DNA of 64,000 bases from Emcibacter sp. (GCA_021774785.1 JAJFIQ010000021.1:1-64000), one strand, 5' to 3'; numbered from the stretch's first letter, positions 44,749 through 53,484 are shown. Numbers and translations: made by a program. The notes: generated by a model not told the origin, from the letters alone.

Positions 44749-45051
44749 CTAATTAAGGCCTGAAAATGTTACTTTTATTTCTTCCGTTGCGGGGGTCAGG
44801 AAAGACCTTGCTGGTTGGCGGATGGTTCCGAATTCCACATAACGGGCATAGGATTTGTCCGTGAGAACGCGCATGCCACCATCTGTGTCGGCCTCTGCTC
44901 GAATTGAATCCGCCAAGGGGCTACTGCCTTTGGGGTTTTTCAGGTTCCGTAATACACGTGATTTAGCACCAGCAACAATCTGCTCGGCTATTTCTTCTAT
45001 CATCCGGGCCAGTTTTGTTTCATAACCTGTCATTATAGGCGGTATAGTCAT
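44749..45051 (-). CDS. HK97 gp10-type tail completion protein
   Basis: 100 aa. The HK97-gp10 signature is the C-terminal YARYVEFGTIRQPARSFLTPATEE, which follows a helical half (IAEQIVAGAKSRVLRNLKNPKGSSPLADSI). Standard Rhodobacter clusters also have a protein of this class near gp7/gp8. Its start overlaps the gp7 stop as TAATG. Confidence 0.88.
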   Translation of the reverse strand: MTIPPIMTGYETKLARMIEEIAEQIVAGAKSRVLRNLKNPKGSSPLADSIRAEADTDGGMRVLTDKSYARYVEFGTIRQPARSFLTPATEEIKVTFSGLN

Positions 45052-45368
45052 TACAGATGATCCTCGACCATTTCAAATTCCAGAATACGTTTCCGGTTAT
45101 CGGGGTTCAGCAACCTTGTCACCCGATATGCTTGTTCCTGCCATAAAATATTACGGGTGGGGAGCAAGTTGTCCTGATATCGAACCCGTACCCTATAAGT
45201 TGTTATCATATGGTTTTGTCGTGCAGATAAGGCCATATCTGCGGATTTGGGTATAACTTCTGCCCATACCACAGCTATATCCTGCCAGTTTTCCTGCTGT
45301 TCCCCGGCAGAAGTCGGGGCAAGGGCCTGCGTGCGACATGTGATTTTCTGGTGCATGTTTCTGGTCAT
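45051..45368 (-). CDS. Head closure (head-tail adaptor) protein, GTA gp7-like
   Basis: 105 aa from the ATG at 45368, which overlaps the gp6 stop as TAATG; the frame extends to 45398 without support. The body shows the head-closure pattern: ENWQDIAVVWAEVIPKSAD, TTYRVRVRYQDNLLPTRNILWQEQAYRVTRLLNPDNRKRILEFEMVE. It seals the portal connector to the tail. Confidence 0.9.
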   Translation of the reverse strand: MTRNMHQKITCRTQALAPTSAGEQQENWQDIAVVWAEVIPKSADMALSARQNHMITTYRVRVRYQDNLLPTRNILWQEQAYRVTRLLNPDNRKRILEFEMVEDHL

Positions 45369-45925
45369 TACAGAGCCACACACCGATAAGGCTGCCAAAG
45401 CTTTTCAGCTATAGCCGTAGATTGATTTTTGATGTGTTCTCCACCATCATAGACGGCGGCAACCCAGTGCAGCAGACCCTGACGAATATCATGGGGAATA
45501 TCATTCTGACCTTCACCAAATCCGGCACTGACGGTAATCCTGATGCCTGCTATATTTCTTGCAGGATCCGGCCATTGATAATGTAGTTGGGGCAGAATTT
45601 TTGCCTGATAAGACGTATCATCCAGAAGATAGTTGGTCGCAGTAATTTCCTGAAAAGCACCTGCGTTCCAATATTCGATTTTATCTATGGTTAAAATGGG
45701 AGATAACGGAATTTGTATGACCCCGTCATTCCAGTCATTAAACGTCAATTGCCATTGCTGTTTTATCAGCTTTCGACCGATGAAGCTTTCACATGCGTCT
45801 GTGGCTGCACGGATATAGGATGTGATTATGGCATCCTCGTCCTGCTGGGAAATCTTCAGGAAATCCCGGGCCTCGGACAATAAGACCGGAAGCTGTACGG
45901 CTATTGAGATAAGCTGTATTTTCAT
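45368..45925 (-). CDS. Head-tail connector protein, GTA gp6-like
   Basis: 185 aa. The helical N-terminus is LSEARDFLKISQQDEDAIITSYIRAATDACESFIGRKL, a typical HK97 gp6/GTA gp6 adaptor. The C-terminal part (DIPHDIRQGLLHWVAAVYDGGEH) is also conserved. It binds the portal. The gene overlaps the upstream fibre-module gene by 4 bp and the downstream gp7 by 1 bp. Confidence 0.92.
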   Translation of the reverse strand: MKIQLISIAVQLPVLLSEARDFLKISQQDEDAIITSYIRAATDACESFIGRKLIKQQWQLTFNDWNDGVIQIPLSPILTIDKIEYWNAGAFQEITATNYLLDDTSYQAKILPQLHYQWPDPARNIAGIRITVSAGFGEGQNDIPHDIRQGLLHWVAAVYDGGEHIKNQSTAIAEKLWQPYRCVAL

Positions 45926-46215
45926 TTTTCTTCCACTCTGATTGTTATGGACTTTTCATCGGTCCGGCCTTGATCCGTGGTAATGCGGTTGGTTAGTTGG
46001 TATAGTTTTCCAGCAATTCCACCGGTTACAAAAACGGTTGTTACGCCGGATATGGGGGGCGGAATTGTATCAACGGCTAAATCATTCGATTGCCCCTGGG
46101 GCAGGATAAACCAGCTGCTGGCTGTAATCTGCTCTGTACTTAAGAGATAACTCACCGACCAGTCAATGACGTAATCAAGGGTCGTATTCGGATCCTTCAG
46201 GAATTGTTCGGTCAT
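45922..46215 (-). CDS. Phage fibre-tail adaptor-like protein
   Basis: 97 aa. DPNTTLDYVIDWSVSYLLSTEQITASSWFI then GGIAGKLYQLTNRITTDQGRTDEKSITIRVEEK is the pattern of small proteins annotated as fibre-tail adaptors in siphophages, a single Ig-like beta fold. It is not in the canonical GTA set. Four-bp overlaps on both sides bind it to the 127-aa gene and to gp6. Confidence 0.7.
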   Translation of the reverse strand: MTEQFLKDPNTTLDYVIDWSVSYLLSTEQITASSWFILPQGQSNDLAVDTIPPPISGVTTVFVTGGIAGKLYQLTNRITTDQGRTDEKSITIRVEEK

Positions 46216-46595
46216 AGGCTTGGGTCCGTAATTTCAACATCCCATGCCCCGAGGGTCAACATACTACCCGACGTTAGGCCCAGTGCGGTGCTGGTCGTGA
46301 CATAAAGCAGGACACTGTTCACCGTATCAAGCAGCGCCACATGATCGGCAGTGCCCGTGTTATCAACCGTTATACCAGACTTGCTTGCGACGGAAACCTT
46401 GCGGCCACTTATATCACCGTTGGAAACGGTGAAGTCAGTTCCAGCCATGGCAACATCAGCCAGAAAATTAGCTCCGCCCACATTTGCGGCCACGAAACTC
46501 AATGGCTCGCCTGCGCAGGCCGTCATTAGGGTACATTTATTTTTAATTTCATTCAGTGCCATATCTAGCACACTGTCGTCGACTTTTTTTCCCAT
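46212..46595 (-). CDS. Phage structural protein of the fibre module
   Basis: 127 aa. It starts MGKKVDDSVLDMALNEIKNKCTLMTACAGEP, a helix plus Cys-containing stretch seen in prophage proteins of unknown role, then a beta-rich domain (GRKVSVASKSGITVDNTGTADHVALLDTVNSVLLYVTTS) that resembles head-decoration folds. Two bp separate it from the fibre gene. The particle location is unknown. Confidence 0.65.
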   Translation of the reverse strand: MGKKVDDSVLDMALNEIKNKCTLMTACAGEPLSFVAANVGGANFLADVAMAGTDFTVSNGDISGRKVSVASKSGITVDNTGTADHVALLDTVNSVLLYVTTSTALGLTSGSMLTLGAWDVEITDPSL

Positions 46596-46597
46596 GA

Positions 46598-48184
46598 TTA
46601 AATCCTTAATGTTCGATTGTTGGTTGGTCGTATTGTTCTGTCGTCTGCTTCTGTCGAAGATGCCTGGTTTGCCCGGGCTACCTTATGAGTTCTGTTGGGG
46701 TGTGGTGAGAAGGCCGTAGGGTCAAATAGTCCTGCTACATCACTGCTTAAGCCATGGGTTGCATTCTGGCTGACTAAAGCCTGAAGCTGCGCAAGGATGA
46801 CCCCATCACTTTTTATTGCGTGCCTGTTGCCCCCCATGGTTAAGGTCTGCACTTGAGACAGTATCAAGCTGTCGCCACTTACATTATGCTGACTATTGGA
46901 ATTGGCGATGGTCTGTATTTGTGACATTATTAAACTGTTGGCAGCATGTAACTGTAGTCCGTTGGAAACGGTAATATTTTGGACCTGCGACAAGTTAACC
47001 ATTTGAGAAGATACGGCGTGCTTCATATATTGAATACTGACCGATACGCCAAGCCCTGAAACTACGTTGCCGCTTGTGAAGTTATGGGTTGTTTTCATGG
47101 CGTTCAGGGTATGAATTTGCGAAGGTATGATATTGTCAGAGATTAATCCGCTAGACGCTCGTTGGATAGTGAGCGCCACGCCAACGACATCTATCGCTTC
47201 AGGGATTCCTGCAGTAGCAAATGTTGCGGGGCTGTTTTGGTTATTATATTCAGTTAGTAGCCAGCCTGCTGATCGGGGCAAGAGTGTTATTGCCACGAAG
47301 AAAATATCGGCTTCTAGGAATCTTATGGTCGGAGCAGCAGCATGAGATGCAATAGTAAAATTAACTTTATCTACCAGATTACCTGTTTTCGCCGCAGACG
47401 CCACACTAATACCATCAACAAACGCCGCAAAGGTGGCGCCATCATATACTGTCGATAACCAATAATCCGTATTTGCAATTAAAGCACCGAAAGATATACC
47501 TGTCCAGCTACCTGTCGTCAGCCATGTTTTCGGGTTATCACCACCGTTGACATTCCAATCAAGACTAGGACTATTACCATTAATTGGCCCGGATCCCGAG
47601 TCCGTTGGTAAATTTGGCGCACGCATGACGGCACTTAGTGTAAAGTCCTGTGTTATTCCATTCCAGCCCAGATCAGCCCTCTGGCTTGTGCCATTAAATC
47701 GCGTCCCCCCGCCCATGACGCCACTTACTGTGGTTGGGGAGCCAATAAGGACCAGATCACCATTACCCGAAGAATCAACAGCGCTACCCATATGAAAAAC
47801 ACGTTCATAATCCGACCATACCGCATTACGTCCGAAGGCTTCGGTTGCAGCAGGTTGAATTTCACCAGATTTTTTATACCAGACCCAAATGTCTTTGGCG
47901 GTACCGGTATTTAAAGTGGGAATTTTAACCCATAATTCTACATCAGGCGTATTACCTGTGACGAAAGTCACAACCTCTAAATCAAGTCGGGTCGCTCCAG
48001 CACTATCTTCAGAGAAACGCACATCGCCGCCGCCATAGAGGGCTGCGCTAGATCCTCCGTCCAGCATTTCCGCAGGCAAATTATATTTGGTGATAAGAAC
48101 AGAGAAATTATTATTATTCCCTGATATCTGAGCATCAGGGATGGTGATCTTAGTTTTTCGCGCCCATCCGGTAGGAAATGCCAT
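46598..48184 (-). CDS. Head/tail fibre-like protein: DUF2341, LamG-like domain and repeats
   Basis: 528 aa. Residues 1-120 are a DUF2341-like beta domain (TGWARKTKITIPDAQISGNNNNFSVLIT ... WYKK). Residues about 130-310 are a LamG/concanavalin-like domain (VMGGGTRFNGTSQRADLGWNG), often a sugar binder. Residues about 365-490 hold some six imperfect units of 20-24 residues that begin with His and contain (L/M)SQ(V/I)Q, such as HNVSGDSLILSQVQTLTMGGNR. Similar repeats occur in phage fibre proteins. It is absent from the classical GTA order and lies just behind a terminator after the capsid gene. Confidence 0.75.
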   Translation of the reverse strand: MAFPTGWARKTKITIPDAQISGNNNNFSVLITKYNLPAEMLDGGSSAALYGGGDVRFSEDSAGATRLDLEVVTFVTGNTPDVELWVKIPTLNTGTAKDIWVWYKKSGEIQPAATEAFGRNAVWSDYERVFHMGSAVDSSGNGDLVLIGSPTTVSGVMGGGTRFNGTSQRADLGWNGITQDFTLSAVMRAPNLPTDSGSGPINGNSPSLDWNVNGGDNPKTWLTTGSWTGISFGALIANTDYWLSTVYDGATFAAFVDGISVASAAKTGNLVDKVNFTIASHAAAPTIRFLEADIFFVAITLLPRSAGWLLTEYNNQNSPATFATAGIPEAIDVVGVALTIQRASSGLISDNIIPSQIHTLNAMKTTHNFTSGNVVSGLGVSVSIQYMKHAVSSQMVNLSQVQNITVSNGLQLHAANSLIMSQIQTIANSNSQHNVSGDSLILSQVQTLTMGGNRHAIKSDGVILAQLQALVSQNATHGLSSDVAGLFDPTAFSPHPNRTHKVARANQASSTEADDRTIRPTNNRTLRI

Positions 48185-48204
48185 GGCTTATCCATTTTTA
48201 TTAT

Positions 48205-48237
48205 GAGAAAAAGAGGGCGACTAAAACAGCCGCCCTC
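48205..48237 (-). terminator. Intrinsic terminator after the capsid gene
   Basis: On the minus strand GAGGGCG pairs with CGCCCTC (7 bp, 11-nt loop), followed by TTTTTCTC. It lies 39 bp past the capsid stop and 21 bp before the fibre gene start. Confidence 0.75.
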
Positions 48238-48275
48238 CCCAGGGAATACCCCTAAGTTTGCAGGAGGAAATATTT

Positions 48276-49484
48276 CTACAAGGCGAACTGAAGAAGCTTG
48301 ATGGCCTGATCGTTAGTCACGGCCCCGCCAACGCGCTTGGTGGTATAAAAATGCACGTAGGGTTTGTTGGAATAGGGGTCACGAAGGATGCGGGTTCCCA
48401 TACGGTCGGTTACAGTATAGGCCCGTCTCATATTCGCAAAACATAGCGATAGGGAAGAGGCTGCTTTAACCGGCATATCAGCAACCTCAACCACAGGATA
48501 CCCCAGAAGCGTCGATGAAGCACCATTTTCAAGTCCCGGTCGCCAGAGGTAATTGCCGTCAACATCCTTGAATTTACGGATTTCTGCAAGCAGACTGGTA
48601 TTCATGTAGAATTTAGCATCACCTCGGTAGCCGGACTTCATTGAATGAACCATATCCACTAGAATATCCGAGGGATCAGTTACCGCCCAATCACCGGAGA
48701 CGCCAGTTTTAAGGCCTTGAATTTCACCGAATGTGCGGCTGTCATCTGTGGCCGTACTGACGGTATATTGCAGAAATCCTTTTGGTTTATTGACACCGCT
48801 ACCATTAACAAAGGCGTCATTTTCCTGATAGGAGAATTCCTCTGCCAATTCTTCAGACAACCATTTTTCAACGTTAAAATTGGCATCATCCAACATGGTC
48901 TGGGTTGCTGCTGGATTAGCGTAAATCTCTCCTAAAGGTGGAATGACTTCCTGTAGTGTAGGTGTGCTGGTTTCAACTCTTGCGCCGGTTTCCGAAATCC
49001 AGCCAGATGTAATTCCACCAACGTTGACAAGCTTTTTATAAGTGGACGACCCGATGGCAACCACATTGGCCTCTGCCCGGATAGGCGACAAATCCTGAAG
49101 GCGTTTTTCGATAAGATGATCCAGTTCTTCCGGTACTGCAAAACCACCATCGGTATCCACAGTTGTGCTGAGGGCCTTTTGGTCCAGTTTTATATCGTGG
49201 CCCTTGCGAATAAAACCGTCAAAAAATTGACGCTTTTTTTCAAGTTGAACAGTATCCTGAGAATGTTTTGCGGATAGGTTTGGGCGGTTTGAGGCCGCAT
49301 GCAGGCCGTTTGCCTTTGCCTGAAGCTGGTCCAGTTCCTTACCCATTCGGGCAAGTTTTTCTTCCGTCAATATGTCGGCCTTTCCCTTGCTTTCAATTTC
49401 CACCAGTCTTTCATCGTTGGTGGACTTGAACGTTTCAAAAGAACGGGTCAGATTTTCCAACGCTTCTTTAGTTTCCAATGTCAT
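48276..49484 (-). CDS. Major capsid protein, HK97 fold, GTA gp5-like
   Basis: 402 aa. Residues about 1-110 are the helical scaffolding (delta) region that the protease removes, with a cleavage point near VQLEKKRQFFDGFIRKG. The mature HK97 domain shows TVDTDGGFAVPEELDHLIEKRLQDLSPIRAEANV, PAATQTMLDDANFNVEKWLSEELAEEFSYQENDAFVNGSG and the C-terminal LCFANMRRAYTVTDRMGTRILRDPYS. It forms the particle shell. Its ATG follows the protease stop directly, and a terminator follows it. Confidence 0.96.
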   Translation of the reverse strand: MTLETKEALENLTRSFETFKSTNDERLVEIESKGKADILTEEKLARMGKELDQLQAKANGLHAASNRPNLSAKHSQDTVQLEKKRQFFDGFIRKGHDIKLDQKALSTTVDTDGGFAVPEELDHLIEKRLQDLSPIRAEANVVAIGSSTYKKLVNVGGITSGWISETGARVETSTPTLQEVIPPLGEIYANPAATQTMLDDANFNVEKWLSEELAEEFSYQENDAFVNGSGVNKPKGFLQYTVSTATDDSRTFGEIQGLKTGVSGDWAVTDPSDILVDMVHSMKSGYRGDAKFYMNTSLLAEIRKFKDVDGNYLWRPGLENGASSTLLGYPVVEVADMPVKAASSLSLCFANMRRAYTVTDRMGTRILRDPYSNKPYVHFYTTKRVGGAVTNDQAIKLLQFAL

Positions 49485-50048
49485 TTAGGTTTTCCTTTGT
49501 AGATTTTCAGCCGCATCATTACGGCAGGATGGCGCCATAAGCGCGGTTAAATGCCGAAGACCGGCTACGATTGCGGTCTCGTCTACCGCAAAATTAGAAT
49601 CTGGGATTAAATCTGTTTTGAAGCTTGAAATACGCGCCTGTTCATTCATGGGAAATGTCACCAGCGATATTTCCCACAGGTCCACTTGGTGCAGTATGCG
49701 CACGCCATCTGAGCGTTGTTTTGATTTCAGGGTATGAAAGCCGATGGACAGGCCATCCAAAGCTCCCACTCCTAAAAGCTGATAGGCCTCCCGTGCTCGC
49801 TCCACATCCAAAATGAGTCGGCCCCGGATAAAAAGTCCCTTGGAATCCTCAAAAATCTCATCCAGAATTCCAACTGGTTCTTTCGGGTCATGCTGCCACA
49901 GAAATTTAACGCCTCCCGCCCCCCGGTCGCGCAGTGACCGCTTGAATGCCCCCGGTTCAATCAGGTCATTGCCCCGATCCACCACATTGAATACACTGGC
50001 ATAGCCCTCGAAATGGCCAATTCTGTTTTCTGTTTCATGTAAAATCAT
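49485..50048 (-). CDS. Prohead protease, HK97 family, GTA gp4-like
   Basis: 187 aa. IGHFEGYASVFNVVDRGNDLIEPGAFKRSL and VKFLWQHDPKEPVGIL, with the His in WQHD and the later Ser in LSIGFHT, form the S78 serine protease pattern. It trims the capsid delta domain during shell maturation. It lies 3 bp after the DUF6127 gene. Confidence 0.94.
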   Translation of the reverse strand: MILHETENRIGHFEGYASVFNVVDRGNDLIEPGAFKRSLRDRGAGGVKFLWQHDPKEPVGILDEIFEDSKGLFIRGRLILDVERAREAYQLLGVGALDGLSIGFHTLKSKQRSDGVRILHQVDLWEISLVTFPMNEQARISSFKTDLIPDSNFAVDETAIVAGLRHLTALMAPSCRNDAAENLQRKT

Positions 50049-50051
50049 TCA

Positions 50052-50369
50052 TCATCCAAATATTTGTCCAAGCTGAACCAGCTTGAATTTGATGGCAAGC
50101 CCCAGAAGCAAGGCAGAGAAAAACATGCGCATGATCCAGCGAATCACAGCTTGGCGGGCTGTTTTTTTGGTATCTCGCCAACTGTCGAGAAGGGCGCGAA
50201 GCTCGGATATATCCGCACCCGCATCCTCGTCACTTAAGCCCAATTGCGACAGCGCTCGAACGGCACCTTCTTCTGAGGCCTGCTCGATCAGGAGATATAT
50301 ATTTTCATCAGATAATTTGGCATTTTTTGCCTGGCGTACGGCATGAAGCAGGCCGGACCCTATTCTCAT
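50052..50369 (-). CDS. DUF6127-like small protein between GTA portal and protease
   Basis: 105 aa. A helical N-terminus (LSDENIYLLIEQASEEGAVRALSQLGLSDEDAGADISELRALLDSWRDTKKTARQAVIRW) ends in one hydrophobic helix (IMRMFFSALLLGLAIKFKL). The same kind of small protein sits at this place in many GTA clusters (gp3.5). It overlaps the portal gene by 4 bp. Role unknown; membrane association is likely. Confidence 0.85.
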   Translation of the reverse strand: MRIGSGLLHAVRQAKNAKLSDENIYLLIEQASEEGAVRALSQLGLSDEDAGADISELRALLDSWRDTKKTARQAVIRWIMRMFFSALLLGLAIKFKLVQLGQIFG

Positions 50370-51583
50370 TCGAGGGTGTCACCGCCACTGATCGTCCCAA
50401 GGCCAACCGCCGCGCGTTTCTCATTAAGGGTCAGGAAATTCGCCTGTCCGATCCTCTGCCACAGGGCTTGCCGGTCGTGGCTAAGGGCTGGAATGGCATC
50501 AAGGTTATATTCAAGTCGCAGATCATCGCCAAAATGGGGAATCAACCAGTAGTTAAGCGAAGATATCATCTTGTCCATCATAGGCAGTAATGTGCTGCGC
50601 CATAAAGCTCGGTTGGCTTCCTTGTAATTGCTATAGGTATTATCACCGGGAATACTCAACACCATGGGTGGCACGCCAAAAGCCAGGGCGATTTCACGGG
50701 CCGATACATGCTTGGCATTGATAAAATCCATATCCGCAGGTGAGAAAGCCATCTGTTGCCATTTCAAGCCCCCTTCAAGCAGTAAGGGTCTGCGGGCATT
50801 GCGGGTGCCTTGAAAATTTTCTTCCATCTCTTCCTTCAGGCGATCAAATTGTTCACGGCTCAGAACAGAATTGCCATCCTTGGGTTCAAAAACCAGAGCC
50901 CCCGAAGGCCGAGCCGAATTATCAAGCAGGGCCTTGTTCCAGCTGGACGCTGCATTATGAACATCAATGCTGTAAGCTGCGGCCTCCAATGGGGACAGGC
51001 CATAATAATCATCAGTTGGATGAAAGGTTTTCAGATGTAATATGGGGCTTGTGCCGCTGATGGGGTCCACGGGAAACGGATGTTCCTGACCCGATACGCC
51101 GTAAATGTAAGCCTTTGGCCATCCGCTGGCCCCCGGAATGATTTTCATACGGTCCGGACGTAAAGCATAGAGTTCCGCAGGCTGTCCATCACCACCCATG
51201 ACCAGTTCAAGATAACTGTTACCAGCAATATTAAGATGGGCAAAAACCGTCTCAAAGAATTCCGTCCGCCCTTGGGCTGGGTTGGGCCGCCCCAGTAAAT
51301 CAAGCAGAGGATGAGAGTTAAGCTTCTGGTCACCCCGGAATAGCTGTAAGGGTATAGATGCAGCGCTTTCTGCCAAAATACGCACCGCCCGATGGGTGAT
51401 GACATTCTTGGTGTATCCCTCATCGGCAAGGCTCTGATAATTCCGGCCTGACCAGCGCGGTTCATTCAGGCCCACCCAAAGTGTTTCCGAACCGCCCAGT
51501 AAATGAGCCACGGCACTTTCTTTTTGCTCTACAGGTGGATTATTTCGAAAAAGTCGACTAAACGGTCCCATATGTCTCTCCAT
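50366..51583 (-). CDS. Portal protein, HK97 family, GTA gp3-like
   Basis: 405 aa, normal size. SLADEGYTKNVITHRAVRILAESAASIPLQLFRG, NPAQGRTEFFETVFAHLNIAGNSYLELV and the conserved HVSAREIALAFGVPPMVLSIPGDNTYSNYKEANRALWRSTLLPMMDKM are portal signatures. It forms the dodecameric ring through which DNA is packed. It is separated from the terminase gene by 137 bp. Confidence 0.95.
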   Translation of the reverse strand: MERHMGPFSRLFRNNPPVEQKESAVAHLLGGSETLWVGLNEPRWSGRNYQSLADEGYTKNVITHRAVRILAESAASIPLQLFRGDQKLNSHPLLDLLGRPNPAQGRTEFFETVFAHLNIAGNSYLELVMGGDGQPAELYALRPDRMKIIPGASGWPKAYIYGVSGQEHPFPVDPISGTSPILHLKTFHPTDDYYGLSPLEAAAYSIDVHNAASSWNKALLDNSARPSGALVFEPKDGNSVLSREQFDRLKEEMEENFQGTRNARRPLLLEGGLKWQQMAFSPADMDFINAKHVSAREIALAFGVPPMVLSIPGDNTYSNYKEANRALWRSTLLPMMDKMISSLNYWLIPHFGDDLRLEYNLDAIPALSHDRQALWQRIGQANFLTLNEKRAAVGLGTISGGDTLE

Positions 51584-51720
51584 TTGGAATGTGATAAAGC
51601 CGGACGAACGGCAAAGTGAGCCGTTTGCGCTGCACTCATGCTCAAAAGCTTTTATAAAGTTTGCAGGTGCGGTACCTTGACCGCCGTCCGGTATTTGCCC
51701 GACCTCTTGGGAAAGCTAGG
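51584..51720. other. Non-coding gap between terminase and portal genes
   Basis: 137 bp, the longest gap in the GTA cluster after the leader. On the minus strand AACGG...CCGTT can form a short hairpin near the portal start. No open frame or T-run terminator is seen. It may hold a secondary promoter. Confidence 0.35.
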
Positions 51721-53055
51721 CTAAATATTTCTTATTTGTGGTCGAGATTGCGTTTTAAGTAATAACTCCGTTACCGCCCAGACCATGGCATCCACCCGGT
51801 CCGGGCTTTTGCCGCCGTCCAGGCCTTCCCCGGTCAGGCAACACATCTGGTCTTCCAGTTCTGAGAAAAACCCCTTATGCAATACACGACCTTGTTCATA
51901 AAGCGCCGCTACGGGTTCCGCTCGAAGGACTTTGCCCCGGCTCGCCCGTACCGCCCGGTAACTCACATCAGGGTCAATCTGACGCAACAGGCTTTCCACC
52001 AGTTCCCCGCCGTTATTCACTTCGGCCACCAGCCGGTCGGCGTCAAACATGTGATAAGCAGCAAGAGCCGCTTTTGCCCATCCATGGGGGCTTAATCCCT
52101 GAACTGAGTTGTCTTCCAGAATATAAGCCCGGTTATTACTATCCAACCCGGCAACGATGATGCCGCAGGTATCGGCTTTTTTGCCGCTGGTGACCGGTGG
52201 GTCAACGGCAACGACGACGCGTTCGAAGTCCGGGACCTGCCGTACTCTGATACTCTCCAGCAGGTCCCGGTTCCATAGTGCGCCCGGCACATCGGTCAGA
52301 ATTTCGCCGTATATTTCCTGTCGGCCAATTCTGGTCCCTTCATATTGTCCTACCACCTGATTAAAAAAGCTCTGGGGCAGGTTTGATAAATTGTCATAAG
52401 TTGAACCCCGTATCACACGGGTCGACTTATCTTCCACCAATCGCCGAAGAAGCGGGATATTGCGCGGCGTTGTGGTCGCGAGAACCTTTGGTTCCTTACC
52501 AAGGCGAAGACCGAGCAGAAGATTGGACCAGGTGTCTTCAATATAACGCCATTTGGCCATTTCGTCGGCCCAGGCCACATGATGCTGTGGCCCACGCAAT
52601 TGATCCGGCGATTCTGCTGAATAAAGGAAAGCCTGTATACCGTTTGGCCAGATCAGTTTCTTATTACTGCTGTTAAAGACCGGCATGAAATCCTTATGTG
52701 TTGCCGCCAAAAGCCCACTCTCGCCCTCAATCATGGTTAGTTTGCCATCAAGAAGAGTGTCCGCTACCAGTGCAATACGCTCCGGCGCTCCTTTGGGGGC
52801 TTTCAAGGGACTGTCGCCCTCGACCATATTCCTGATCCACTCAACCGCCGTTCTGGTCTTGCCAAAGCCCCGTCCGGCTAATATTAACCAGCAGAACCAT
52901 ATGCCTTCCGGCGGTAGTTGGTTTTTTCTGGCCCAAAAACTCCAGTCATAATACAGGGCATCGCATTCTTCTTCTGTAATGCCCTTGAGTAGTTCCTGTC
53001 TTCGATTCAGGTCAAGTGCCGAAATCCATTCGGCAAGCGACCTGTTATCCGTCAC
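51721..53055 (-). CDS. Terminase large subunit, GTA gp2-like
   Basis: 444 aa. The packaging ATPase domain has Walker A GRGFGKTR (61-68) and a Walker B-like HVAWADEMAKW (about 160-170), followed by the coupling motif LATTTPRNIPLLRR. The nuclease domain begins with VVVAVDPPV (about 277-285) and includes the later acidic YRVDAMVWA-like segment SPDRVDAMVWAVTEL. It packs headfuls of DNA. It overlaps gp1 by 11 bp. Confidence 0.95.
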   Translation of the reverse strand: MTDNRSLAEWISALDLNRRQELLKGITEEECDALYYDWSFWARKNQLPPEGIWFCWLILAGRGFGKTRTAVEWIRNMVEGDSPLKAPKGAPERIALVADTLLDGKLTMIEGESGLLAATHKDFMPVFNSSNKKLIWPNGIQAFLYSAESPDQLRGPQHHVAWADEMAKWRYIEDTWSNLLLGLRLGKEPKVLATTTPRNIPLLRRLVEDKSTRVIRGSTYDNLSNLPQSFFNQVVGQYEGTRIGRQEIYGEILTDVPGALWNRDLLESIRVRQVPDFERVVVAVDPPVTSGKKADTCGIIVAGLDSNNRAYILEDNSVQGLSPHGWAKAALAAYHMFDADRLVAEVNNGGELVESLLRQIDPDVSYRAVRASRGKVLRAEPVAALYEQGRVLHKGFFSELEDQMCCLTGEGLDGGKSPDRVDAMVWAVTELLLKTQSRPQIRNI

Positions 53056-53467
53056 TGGACTTTTTCGCCATCTGATTTAGCTTTTTAAACAGTCGCGACC
53101 GTGGCGATTGACTCTTGGTCTTTTCACCTAAGTCACGTCGTTTTTTACCGTCACCAAAAATTTCCGGCCGATGGGCCTTCAGTAAGAAAATGGCTATCTT
53201 TTCATCTACCACCGGACCATCCGATATTTCATCCATATCTTTTCCCATTGCTTTATCCCATAAATATGCTTCCAGATAATCCAGGGCCTGATCCATAGCA
53301 TTTTGCCATTTTTTCCGAAAAACAGAATTTGAATTACGTTTTCGATAAACAAGCGAACGGTCCAGACCAGCCTTGGTCGTTGCTTTCGTAACATTTCCTG
53401 TCTGTTGTAAGACTTCCAGAAAGACGACTTCTTTCTCAACAGTCCAATGATTATTTGACTTTGCCAT
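53045..53467 (-). CDS. Terminase small-subunit-like protein, GTA gp1-like
   Basis: 140 aa. An N-terminal helix-turn-helix-like unit (WTVEKEVVFLEVLQQTGNVTKATTKAGLDRSLVYRKRNSNSVFRKKWQNAMDQ) is followed by an extended linker with VDEKIAIFLLKAHRPEIFG and a basic tail. This is the layout of GTA gp1, the small terminase partner. AAAGGG lies 5 nt before the ATG. It is the first gene of the GTA cluster, behind a terminator-like leader. Confidence 0.9.
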   Translation of the reverse strand: MAKSNNHWTVEKEVVFLEVLQQTGNVTKATTKAGLDRSLVYRKRNSNSVFRKKWQNAMDQALDYLEAYLWDKAMGKDMDEISDGPVVDEKIAIFLLKAHRPEIFGDGKKRRDLGEKTKSQSPRSRLFKKLNQMAKKSSDG

Positions 53468-53484
53468 TCAAACCCTTTCAGACA

